A stretch of DNA of 64,000 nucleotides from Xestospongia muta (taxonomy: Eukaryota; Porifera; Demospongiae; Haplosclerida; Petrosiidae), in NCBI GenBank assembly GCA_963693285.1, contig OY848927.1, forward strand, positions 3,040,501 through 3,104,500, given 5' to 3'. The notes below the pieces were generated by a model, which was not told the DNA's origin, ran no database searches, and saw nothing but the letters and a program-made list of their open reading frames with translations. Positions 10,763 through 21,993 of the stretch are shown in pieces (position 1 is the stretch's first letter; every line of letters starts with the position of its first letter). A program made the position numbers and the translations under genes.

Positions 10763-11548
10763 GTGAGTTACTAGCTGGAATATGACTTATTAGAAGTTAT
10801 ATCTAAATTACCAGCACAGCAGTAAGTCACAGCTGGATTATAAAATATGTTATATTCAAAGTAATGGCATATTTAGATATTACATATAATACACACACTA
10901 TATTATAGTTTAACTAGTATAGTTACTTTTGTCTCTGTCAACAAACTTCAATGCTTTTTTGTAAATAATTAACATTATTTGTAATAATTGCAAATTAGAT
11001 TATAATATTGACTGAGTACTGGTGTTTCTATTACCTGCTAAACATTATGAAGATGAAAATGATCGTCTGTGTAATGGAGGTCTATATCCATAATGACCAA
11101 AATATATTATCATATCACTTATATTCTTTTATTTAACCAAACAATACTTATTTCTTGTAACAACAATATCTCTTGTATGTTTGTCAGATTGCAGAGTATG
11201 GATGTAAACTGTTATGTTACATACATTATTATAAAATATGAACTACTCAATAAAACCAGATTATTAATATTCTGCCTCTGTATCAACAAATGTTTAATAT
11301 AATAGTCATTTTGAATGTTATGTTGTTAACTATTTTTAATATATTCAATTCAAACAACACTTAATTTATCAATTGTATTACACATATTAATAACAATTGA
11401 TAAAATATGTCATATAATTTAAGAAATAAAATATATCCTACACAAACTATTATTCCAACTCTTAATATAATACGTACTATAGTACTAACTGCTATCAGTA
11501 TGTCATTATAATATATAGTCATGTAATAATGATGTAATGATAAACTCA
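10763..11548. other. linker DNA with short open frames of uncertain status
   Basis: A minus-strand 62-codon hydrophobic frame (11361-11549) stays open in all three linkers (31744, 63569). A plus-strand 69-codon frame (11093-11302) recurs at 63301. The copies are so similar that open frames are weak evidence. Module 3 lacks about 460 bp here (join near 31683). Confidence 0.3.
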
Positions 11549-12778
11549 CTATATGGATCTTTAATTTTTCTCTTCATAATAGATTACTAAACACATCTTT
11601 CTTTGAATTCAGGACATTTAATGAATGATAGAAACATTGTGCTGTTTCTTACTTTAAGATTCATCAATCTGACAGTGTACAAAAATTTTCTTATAATACA
11701 ATATATTATAACAACATCATGTAGTTATTGTATTTGTTAAAATGTATACAATATAAATGTAAAGTGAAGTGTTATTATATTGTTTACAAGGACAGTATTA
11801 AACATAAGAAAAGTCTACTTTATCTGGATCTGTGGCAAGATGATATGATGAAGATATCTCATGATAAGGTGTTGGGTATAATATAACTTTAAAACATATT
11901 AAAGTGGTTGGTTGTACACAGAATGGACTGAAGTGCTTTTGAATCAATTGTGGTCTTTCAGTCCAAGAATCAAGTCGACTTGTCTTCTTTAGGTCTTGGC
12001 AGCAAAATAATGGTCACTTACAAAATTTAATATATATTTTTGCTCAAACTCAATATGTTGATTGTTGAAGCAATGCCTAGTTAGTCCATAAGCCTCAACC
12101 AATTACCCAACCATATGATATTTCGGCGGTTGTACAGCAAGCTTTGAGACTGAATTCATCACCTTCTGATATTGAAAAGTGTGCAGAGCGGCACTAACTG
12201 ATCAAAGCTCATCCAACTCTTTGAAAAAAGAGATTGGGGGTCTATAGTTCGATATTTAATCAGCGAATATTTACTAGTACTAGTAATGATGAATTCAGTA
12301 TGGATCTTTAATTTCTTTCTTTATAATAGATTACTAAACACATTGTTCTTTGAATCCAGGACATCTAATGAATAATACAAACATTGTGCTGTTTCTTATT
12401 TTAAGATTTATCAATCTGACAATGTACAAAAACTTTCTTATAATACAATATATTATAACGACATCATGTAGTTATTGTGGTTGTTAAAATGTATACAATA
12501 TAAATATGTAAAGTGAAATGTTATTATATTGTTTACAAGGACAGTATTAAGAAAATTCTACTTTATCTGGATATATGGCAAGATAGTGTGATGGAGATAT
12601 CTCATGAATAGGTGTTGGGTATAATATAACTTTATAACATACTAAAGTGGTTGGTTGTACACAGAATGGACTGAAGTGCTTTTAAATCAATTGTGGTCTC
12701 TCAGTCCAAGAATCAAGTCAACTTGTCTTCTTTAGGTCTTGGCAGCAAAATAATTGCCACTTACAAAATGTAATATAT
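11549..12778. repeat. direct repeat pair upstream of T-box copy B
   Basis: About 500 bp at 11549-12080 (ATGGATCTTTAATTT ... TCTTGGCAGCAAAATAAT) is repeated at 12299-12778. The two copies bracket a decayed T-box exon-1 piece. The same arrangement is at 31935-33190. One copy starts again at 63760, so another module probably follows the window. Confidence 0.75.
12124..12290 (+). pseudogene. decayed T-box exon-1 relic
   Basis: CAGCAAGCTTTGAGACT and the bases up to CAGCGAATATTTACTAGTA match the 5' region and first codons of T-box exon 1. The start ATG is changed (CATGCGACTC to CATCCAACTC), there are extra bases, and the palindrome is destroyed. The piece ends abruptly in linker repeat. A sister copy is at 32511-32680. 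Confidence 0.65.
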
Positions 12779-14518
12779 ATGTTCTCAATTAGTCCATACA
12801 GAATGTTTCTAGCCATCGATATTTCAGTTGCTGGTTTATCTCCAAACTCTCTTTATTCTATGTACCTTGACGTTTTACCGGTTGATGATCATCGTTACAA
12901 ATACATCCAAACAGATTGGCAACAAGTGGGGAAAGCCGGACATAAAACTTCTTATCGCAGTTATGTTCACCCTGATTCACCAAATACCGGAGCCTACTGG
13001 ATGGAGAAACCAATATCGTTTAAATTAGTCAAATTAACTAACTGTAAATCAACTAAATGCGATGATCAGGTAATATCATCATAATAACTACAACAATACT
13101 AATATTATGTGTCTTTGTCACATTTATAATCATTATTCTATAAATTATAGGTCATTCTCAATTCAATGCAAAAGTACATTCCTTCTATTCGGATTACACG
13201 TGAATCTAAAAAGGACAAGCCAGTAACTCAATCATTCCAGTTTCCAGAAACTACTTTCATTGCCGTTACGGCATATCAAAACAGCAAGGTAAGAAACACT
13301 AAAACAGTATACTATTATCACCCTAACACATAAGCCTATAACTATTAACGAATATAATATTTGCTTCTATCAGATAAAACAATTGAAAATTGAACATAAT
13401 CCATATGCCCGTGCATTTCGAGACTCCATACCTTCTGAGAGTACCAGTAAAGCAGCGAAAAAAGGAGGCTACGCTCGTAGTCCAACAATAACAGTTTCAC
13501 CTCCTCGACATCAGTCTCTTCCATCATTCGATGCACATATCAATGAAGAAAGTGATGCAACTCATACCAATGTAGAATCCACTCATAGCAGTGTAGAATC
13601 CGGTAATTTTTGTGCAAATACTTAAGCTCTCATCTCTCTTTAAATTATTGACATCATGCAATTATCACTTTAAGCTCAGATTGTTTCATCTTTTTTTTCT
13701 TTCCTCAAGATTTCGTAAGTTCAGAAATGCTCTACCCAGAAGACTGGGTGCCAACTATACCATCTAATCTACAACCCCTAGAAAGTCCGTATGGCTGTCC
13801 ACTTGATTTCCCCCCAGATGAGTATAGTCAATTGAAAATTGAACATAATCCGTATGCCCGTGAATTTCAAGACTCCATACCTTCTGAGAGTACCAGTAAA
13901 GCAGTAAAAAAAGGAGGCTACGTTCGTAGTCCAACAATAACAGTTTCACCTCCTCGACATCAGTCTCTTCCATCATTCAATGCACATATCAATGAAGAAA
14001 GTGATACCACTCATAGCAGTGTAGAATCCGGTAATTTTTGTGCAAATACTTAAGCTCTCATCTCTCTTTAAATTATTGACATCATGCAATTATCACTTTA
14101 AGCTCAGATTGTTTCATCTTTTTTTCTTTCCTCAAGATTTCGTAAGTTCAGAAATGCTCTACCCAGAAGACTGGGTGCCAACTATACCATCTAATCCACA
14201 ACCCTTAGAAAGTCCGTATGGTTGTCCACTTAATTTTCCCCCAGATGACTATAATCTTTACAACAGTGCTTTAATATATCAACTTCCACCAATAGAATCA
14301 TTTTCGGAGCCATATCTCCGTCAAACATCTCAGTAAGTTACCTCAATATCATTTAGAGAGTTGTGAGCTTTTTTTATTGAAGGATGTATTTGAAAGCTCA
14401 AGCTCAAGAGGTAATTATAAGTCCCGTTAAAATGCCAGAGTGTCTACAATTACGTGCTCTACCAAAACTTATTGATCTTGAATATAAAGATGAAGATTAT
14501 AATGGAAATCCTACATGA
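12779..14518 (+). CDS. T-box copy B, first exon missing (436 aa if translated)
   Basis: Exons are 12779-13069, 13151-13288, 13374-13602, 13710-14030, 14137-14332 and 14383-14518. A deletion joins linker DNA (TTAGTCCATACAG) to exon 2, removing the promoter, exon 1 and the first strand of the T-domain (LWKxFSSVGTEMI and KSGR). By chance the joined sequence supplies an in-frame ATG (MFSISPYRMFLAIDI). All later exons remain open and properly spliced. Seven codons (THSSVES) are inserted in exon 4, and exon 3 begins GTC instead of ATC. It could be a silent pseudogene or a product with impaired DNA binding. Expression cannot be judged from sequence. Confidence 0.6.
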
Positions 14519-14619
14519 ATAGAAATTTAACTTCTCAAAAATTTGTTTTATTTATTTTTCTTTGGCACATTCAACTTGTTATTTGTCAAAATTCAATGTT
14601 TTATCTATATATTAATAAC

Positions 14620-14830
14620 TCAGTCCTCATGTTCAGATTCTAATTTACATCCATTATGATCCATTGGTGATCCCATCATTGAAGAATATTCCCACTGGAA
14701 AAAACCACAACCATAATTATCACTTTCAGCATCTAATTCTTCACCTCCATATTGTCTTCCAATTGATTGTTATCTTCTTCTTTGCTATCGATATCAGGAA
14801 CATCTGTTATTTTTCTTCTTTTTGGCACAT
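14620..14830 (-). CDS. last two exons of the unidentified minus-strand gene, copy B (partial)
   Basis: This is the same pair as at 2337-2549: an acceptor in GCTATAAG, the frame VPKRRKITDVPDIDSKEED to DNME, a 50-nt intron, then WEYSSMMGSPMDHNGCKLES to EHED stop. The next exon candidate lies at about 15040-15140 (frame KLPII/YTDGYRVELNRPAA in copy C). The family is not recognised. Confidence 0.4.
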
Positions 14831-14839
14831 CTTATAGCA

Positions 14840-16040
14840 AAAAAACAAACTATATGTTTGCGTGTGTGATAATTAGTATATACATAGAAATCTTTCTTCA
14901 GAAATTGTTTTATGTGTAGTTTTCTTTGGCCTAAATAACAAAACATTATTATAAAGTTACAAGGTTTAAAACAACTAAAATAAAAAAAATCATAGTTCTA
15001 GTTCTCTTAATGTCGTTAATGCACTGGCAGATCCTAGCTGCAGGCCTATTAAGCTCTACTCTGTATCCATCAGTGTAATGATTTGAAAGGATAGGCAACT
15101 TCAGAGAGTTGAAAATTTGCTCTTTTAATGAGCAATTAATTTAGTTAACAAACAGAACCTTAAAGAACTGCTGTTGACACGGCAAAACTGTTTATGTCAT
15201 ATCCATCATGCTCTATAAATATTGACATAGTTACCACAAGTGAGAGATTGATATTGTGTGTTAGGATGTTGTGTAGTGTAATAGAATGTATTAGATTAAC
15301 TATCAAGAACAATACAGTATGGCTTTGTTGTGTTAATACTTGTTCTATTATTGTTGTTGTTATATTTGGTTTAATCACGTCTTTGGTTTGGTATTGGGAA
15401 GTCTGTATAAAAGAGGATTGTGTATTGATTAGTTAGGTTAATAACTAATGGACTCACTTGTGATCTTGTCTTCATTCTTTGATTGTTATTACTATAGCCA
15501 ATAGTATAGTAAACACTATTACTGACTTTATTGTTATTATAACAAAGAAAATAATTAAAAGATAATTGGTACCATTATTAAAATATTAGTATCTATCAAG
15601 TGTAATATTTTCAGCTACACTTGTTTTTCAAACCCTATTGGTCTTCCATGATCTATTGTTTTGTTCTTATTGTTTCTTTGAAACCAGTGTCTTCATAGTG
15701 TACAGGATAGTATTCTCACCTCACATACTAACCTCAGTCTCCAGTCTTCGTTATTAACATAATAAGGATTATAGTTGTGTTGGAAAGATGCTGTATATGT
15801 AATGTTAGCACTTCACAAAACTTATTTCTTACATTTGACATTATTTACTATTAACTTCACCTTTAACACCAACTGCATGTAACAGCCATTACATAAAAGG
15901 ATTGTAATGATAAGTAAATTGATTTAGTTTGCAGCTAGCTTTTGAAGCTGCTTTTATAGGCTCAGGATTTGCTTTGTAGGCTCAGGTCTATAAAAATCAA
16001 GAGCTAATTTTATTTTTTTATTGTTCATTAAAAAACATAA
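14840..16040. repeat. tail block of module 2
   Basis: This carries the 180-bp segment missing from module 1, then the conserved small-ORF segment (15160-15436), then a stretch with no gene seen. A deletion near 15580 joins regions that are about 380 bp apart in module 1. It ends where receptor exon 6 begins. Confidence 0.45.
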
Positions 16041-17183
16041 CTGTATTACAGACTTACTTTGTAGTAACAGAACAGCTATAGAAGATGTAATGGTCATTAT
16101 GTATGAAGAACTTCACTCCAGTATGATTACTGTAGATACTAAAGTTAGTAACTAAAAGAGGAACATTAAAAGATACTTAGTAATCAATGATTTACTTTAC
16201 CTAGTTGGATATCAGTGACTTGAGATATGACATTATCTACTTGACAAGTGGCAGTAGCACCATTTATTTGTAATGGACTTAATATCTCAATATTTAGAGA
16301 TATGTTATTAAATACACAAAAATAGTCCTCTCCTGATAACTTAGGAGAAAGACCAGCTGGAGAGAATATTATCTTGATCTAGTGAGTAAGGGTATTTAAG
16401 AAAGAAATCTCAATATAACATAATACCTGGTATGGCATTAATTCTAACTCCAGTATAAACTGAGGTGGATCAATAGTGATAGTACTAATATAACCGTCAT
16501 TGTTCCTTTGAGTCAAAATCGTCAAAGTCTAACACCAGTATAAACTGAGGTGGATTAGAAGCAATTATATTAATACAACTGTCACTATTCCCTTGAGTCA
16601 ATAATTGTCCTGATACGTCGATGTCATGACAGAAGTGTCTACGAGAACATTTACCCTCAACTACACACCACCCACAAAGCAGATTACCCACACTAACACA
16701 CTCACTACAACTAGTAGTACTAGTGCATTCATCTATCTTTAAACCAATCACCTATCAACAAACGTATGTTATATAGTACAATATATATATATATTAGTAC
16801 TTACATCAGTAGTTCCTTTAATACCATATATATAGTCTGAACCTTCTGACCAGGTAAGACTAGTTACTGAACTAGACATCTCAACCTCAGTAATAAGACT
16901 AAGGTTTCCATTATCCCACAAATACTGTAGAACAAATTATCACATCAACTAGAGTATGCTATATATCTCTGACTTTGTTAACATAGTGTCTGATTGGACA
17001 ATGATGTCTGTTGTACTTTTGTAGATCAGATGAGAGTTGGTAGACATTACTATTAAAACTAGCAAACACTTTATCTCCAACAACAGCTAGAGAGCAAACA
17101 CTACCAGATAGAGTTAAAGAAGGAGACTAAGCCCCATCATTTATTAACAAATTGAGTACCAGCAAAAGAAAGAGAACACACAT
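16040..17183 (-). pseudogene. truncated plexin-like receptor relic with intact signal-peptide start
   Basis: From right to left, an ATG at 17183 starts MCVLFLLLVLNLLINDGA. It then meets TAG (17129-17127) where R1 and R2 have glutamine in AQSPS. The frame resumes as SPSLTLSGSV, then a frameshift. The Sema exon is cut at about 16985 and joined to intron DNA. Exon 3 (16930-16810), PSI exon 4 (16750-16430), IPT exon 5 (16380-16200) and exon 6 (16150-16060) follow. Exon 2 and exons 7-18 are absent. PSI exon 4 contains a small internal duplication (CCAGTATAAACTGAGGTGGAT appears twice). Confidence 0.75.
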
Positions 17184-17189
17184 TTTTTG

Positions 17190-18040
17190 TCTTATAGAAA
17201 GATCACCAACTGTTGTTAAGCCATTTCTTTCTTGAGTGTAGTCTTAATGAAATCCACCCCTTCCTCAAATATGTCCCTAAGGACATTATTATAATACTCA
17301 CTGGATCCTTTTAACTTCTTCTTCTCTTTATTTTCATCTAGAGCCAGTAATAGACAATGTAAGACTATCACTATCACCATTTATAATAACAAATAATTAC
17401 CAAAAAATAAATAGTTTATAAATAATATCAACAAATTAACAATTGATAGTATTAAAGTATTGAATTTATAATAATTAAAAAATGATTGAGCTAATAAAGA
17501 TAATAGCCACTGTGTTAATCTTTTTATATGACTTAAATAAATAGAGTAATGTGTTTGATTTCAATATAATAGAGTCATAGAGTATATATAAAAAGGAACA
17601 CACAACACAAAGAAGTCTATTGGTGACAAATTTGAATTTCATATTTTAATTTTTTCTAAAAAGACATGTCTCACTCCATTAATTATAAACAAGATAACAG
17701 TATTAGTGTCATTACTATAATTATACATATAATAAAAAATTGAAATCAAGTAAAGACTCTTATGATAATTACTTGTCTTATATATTTTGATATAGTACTT
17801 GGTATCTTTGTTATTATGTATAGAAATGATTACTTTATTCTTGTTTATTATTCACAGACTCAAAAAACATCACTACAGTTATTATATATTTTCATAAATG
17901 GTGTATATAAAGACAGTTATGTTAATATTCTTTAAAGCACTGTACTACATAACAACAAAGTTACAGACATATCTATTAATACTATAATATGTTGTTATGA
18001 GTAACAACTAACAAGATAAAAAACGGTATATCATCCAATG
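17190..18040. other. receptor flanking DNA, no gene seen
   Basis: This is shared with 45900-46030 and 46400-47050. It is AT-rich, with no exon-like frame. It joins the 5' flank of one receptor copy to the 3' flank of another. Confidence 0.5.
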
Positions 18041-18840
18041 ACATATATATAGTCATCATCATCAGTAACAGTTGTAACTGTCTCTGGTAGTCCATCTGAC
18101 TAAATCTTAATTCCTGAGCTTATCTCAATATTTATATCTCTCCCACTATCCTATCAAAGATTTGTAGTATATGTGTATTTTGTGTACACGTGTAGATTGC
18201 TCTCGTCATACACATAATTATGACTCATTTACCATAATATTAAGAGTTCTTATTTGTAGAAATTATATTAATACAACTTTCAGTATTCCCTTGACTCAAG
18301 AGTCGTCCTGATACATTACTGTCATGACAGAAAGATCTATGAGAACGTTTACCCTCAACTACACACATCCACACAATGGATTACCCAGACTAACACACTC
18401 ACTACAACTAGTAGCACTAACACACTCCTCTATCTTTAAACCAATCACCTATCAACAAATATTATGTTATATAGTACAATATATATATACTAGTACTTAC
18501 ATCAGTAGTTCCTTTAATACCATATATATAGTCTGAACCTTCTGACCAGGTAAGACTAGTTACTGAACTAGACATTTCAACCTCAGTAATAAGACTAAAG
18601 TTTCCATTATCCCACAAATACTGTACAACAAATTAACACATCAACTAGAGTATAGTATATATCTCTGACCTTGTTAATATAGCGTTTGTTACCATCATAG
18701 AATGTAATATAAATGAAGTAGAGATCATCCAGAGTCAGTCCAAGAATAGATGTTAGTCCATTACTTATTGTAGTGTTAGTAATAATATTGTTAGAAGAGT
18801 TCATTGTTAGTCTGGTGTTGCCACTCAAAGGTCCAGCAAT
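18040..18840 (-). pseudogene. receptor fragments: C-terminal tail piece, PSI exon, exons 3 and 2
   Basis: At 18101-18040 a piece of exon 18 encodes the acidic end (DDDDYI), but the TAA stop is changed. It abuts intron-8-type DNA at about 18110. At 18450-18250 a PSI exon has a frameshift in the GWC region. Exon 3 (18620-18500) and a diverged exon 2 (18840-18670; NTRLTMNSSNNIITNTT) follow. This exon 2 differs from that of R1 and R2 and recurs at 40647. Confidence 0.7.
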
Positions 18841-19492
18841 AACTCATTAATTATTACTATGCATTACTTGGCATAAGTTGAGGGGAGGCTGAAGTTGAGC
18901 CCCCTTTTCCTATCCTTACATGTAATGACAATTTATCTGAACATATTCTCATTACTATTTATACATTTGTATGTAATAGGACATAAACTGAAATCTAAAG
19001 CTGTAAAATTGAATATATATAATTTGAGTTGCTTAGTTATATATAGTAATAATAATTTATTGATGGTGTGTGTTTGTGTGTGCATATGTTACTATTACTG
19101 TGCATATAGAAAAAATTCCTTCCTATTGTCTTGTTCATGTTATTTATGGAACCTTCCCTAAACAACTTATAATTCCATTGTTAAAACAATTACATTTAAT
19201 ATGCAGCAAATTACTATACCAAACAACAAAACTATTTGTAGTTATTAAAACTTAACTTTTAATATCTATCATTCAGTTGCTCAACATCAAGATTTTATTT
19301 TTGTTTATAATTCACAAATTCAGAAACCATCACTACTTTATTTTCATAAATAATGGATATAAGGACAGTTATGCTAATATTCTTTAAAGTACTGTACTAC
19401 ATAACAACAAAGTTACAGACATATTTATAATACTATAATATGTTGTCATGAGTAACAACTAACAAGATAAAAACAGTATATCATCCAATGAC
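18841..19492. other. intergenic DNA left of receptor R1
   Basis: 18841-19260 is nearly identical to 40660-41080. The 88-codon plus-strand frame at 18895 is low-complexity (VCVCVCICYYYC) and probably not a gene. 19260-19492 should hold the 3' UTR of R1. Confidence 0.4.
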
Positions 19493-21952
19493 TTATATAT
19501 AGTCATCATCATCATTATTATCAGTTGTAACTGTCTCTGGTAGTCTATTTGGTGGTAGAGGAGGAGGTTCAGTGTTAGTATCCAGTCCAGTTGAGTAAGG
19601 TAGCTCCTCATATGTATGTATATCACTGGTTGTGATATAGGCTGGGTTGAATTGAGAAGGGACAATACCAGTACTGTCCTGATAAACTATGTTAGGAGAT
19701 ATTTTAATTATTTCATTTTCTCCAATATCACTATGATAAAAGAAATAATCGATAGAAAATTTTACTTTAACTTACTTTGTTGTAATATTTCTTGTTCTCT
19801 TTGATTTATTTTGATACCACAATATTACTATAACAATAATAACTATTAATAAAATTATAACAATTATTATTACTGCTCCAATAATACCACCAACTACTGC
19901 ACCACTAATTGGAGAACTATCTTGTGTACCATAAATAAGAGTCCAATTGATAATATCAGTAGAATTACTGGGAAATCTTAAATACCTACCAACTTGAACC
20001 TAAACATAAAGTGGAAATGAACAATAGGAAATATGAGATATATATACTTACAGTAACATTTATAACTGTATACTGATATTTAACTGGTGGTATACATGCT
20101 ATGATCTGAGACATATATCACTTGATATCAATACATATTACATGATTCATACTTCATTTGATAGAGACTCGATTCTACATTCCCCAGAACCAACTTTCAC
20201 ATTTATTTCAGAACTAATCACAGATTGAATATTACTTCCCTATAAACAAATGTGATAAATTGTATAACTACATTAAGTGGAGGCACTGACTCTTATCCTA
20301 ATAGTCTGTGAGCTATCTCCTAAATCCACATTGCGATCATTAGAATCAATTCCATTGAAATTAGGATTTGGTTTGAGAGTAAATCTGAACTCAGACTGAC
20401 TACTGTCTGGTGAAGTAACTCCATCTAGTATCAATGTATAAGTCACTGTAGTATCAATGCCACTAGTGACATTAACTCCACTAATCGGAGGAGCTATACA
20501 TTGTAGTTTAGTACTACTAACATTAACACATTGCTATAACAGAGAGAACTCAGATCATTACATTAAACTAGTATATTGGTCATACCTCAGTTCTAGTAGG
20601 AAATCTAGAGTCAGTGATATGTATCATAGGAGACTGGATTGTATCTACATTAGTACCAGTAAAGTTTAATTTAATACCTCCACTATATAACAGACAACAC
20701 ATCATTTAGTCTCATAATGTACTCTACTTACGCTGGTATAGTTATTTGAGGACTCAGTGAACTAAATGTGGGATCTGGTTTATAAAGATATGTCACTGCT
20801 GAATTACTAAACTCTGCTTCATTTACTGACACTATTATAGTCCTGGTACAATTAACAGAAGAAACATTAGCTGAAGTACATTGGATTTGACTTGAGTGAA
20901 TGTTTCTGAGAAGAGAACCAATCTTATATGATACTAGTCTGTACTATAGTAACTCACATGATATTGCACTCAATATCAGGACAGTGACTGCTTCTCTTTC
21001 TCCTCTTATTTGATGAGGACTCTCTCATGATTACGTTGGTCTCTTTATTGTTACCAATGTCCAAGTTAGTTCCTTCTACTCTCACTAGAGTACCTCCACT
21101 AGCTGGACCAAATGTAGGACTCACTGACTTAATAATAGGGATCAGGAATTGGAACTGTGTACTACTGACAGCTGTCTTATGTTGAGATGCAGTAGTATTC
21201 ACTATCACAGTTATAGTTACAGTGCTGGTTACAGTATTATTGTCATCAGGAGTAATAGTACATACTATCCTCTTCCCAGGTATATACAGATCTAAGTTAG
21301 AGGTACATGTCCTACTGCCGAGGGTAACAGAGAGGAGGTCTGATGACTGGGTACCCAAATTATTACCATATATGGTAACTTGTGTTCTTCCTTGAGGAGG
21401 ACCACTTGTGGGAGTGAAGTTGTTAATGACAGGATTAGGACAGTCTCCACTCATTGTGACTATATTATTCGTACACACACTCCTCTCACTACACATATTA
21501 CTATCACACCAACTACAGTCAAATCCAGTGTTAATATTCTGAGCTAGACATGAAGAACAACCATTAGCCAGTGTAGGACAATTGTATAGGACCACTATAT
21601 ATAAGACAGAATACTCAGCAGTTTACTTTATATATTAGACTTACCATTGATAGTGTCTCTAGTAGTAGTCTCTATATCATAGGATTTGGTATTAAAGATC
21701 TGTCTGAGAATGACAGGATGTGTCTGAGTCTGAGTATGACCTCCACTAAATGACAACTGTAATAACATAATAACAATAATATATCTCCTAATAATACAAT
21801 ATACTTACCTCCCTACCAATGGGTATATTACATGTAATAATATTGTCACTAGTTTGTATACCAGTTCGAACTATGTTACCAAATAAACATTGGTATGTTA
21901 TACTACTAGTCTGAATGGAGATAATGAGAGAGAGAGAGAGAGAGAGTGAGAG

Positions 21953-21993
<41 letters not shown>

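Noticed and set aside
18895..19161. 88-codon plus-strand frame, repeated at 40714
   Set aside because: It is low-complexity (VCVCVCICYYYC), has no exon context, and is shared only because the whole segment was duplicated.
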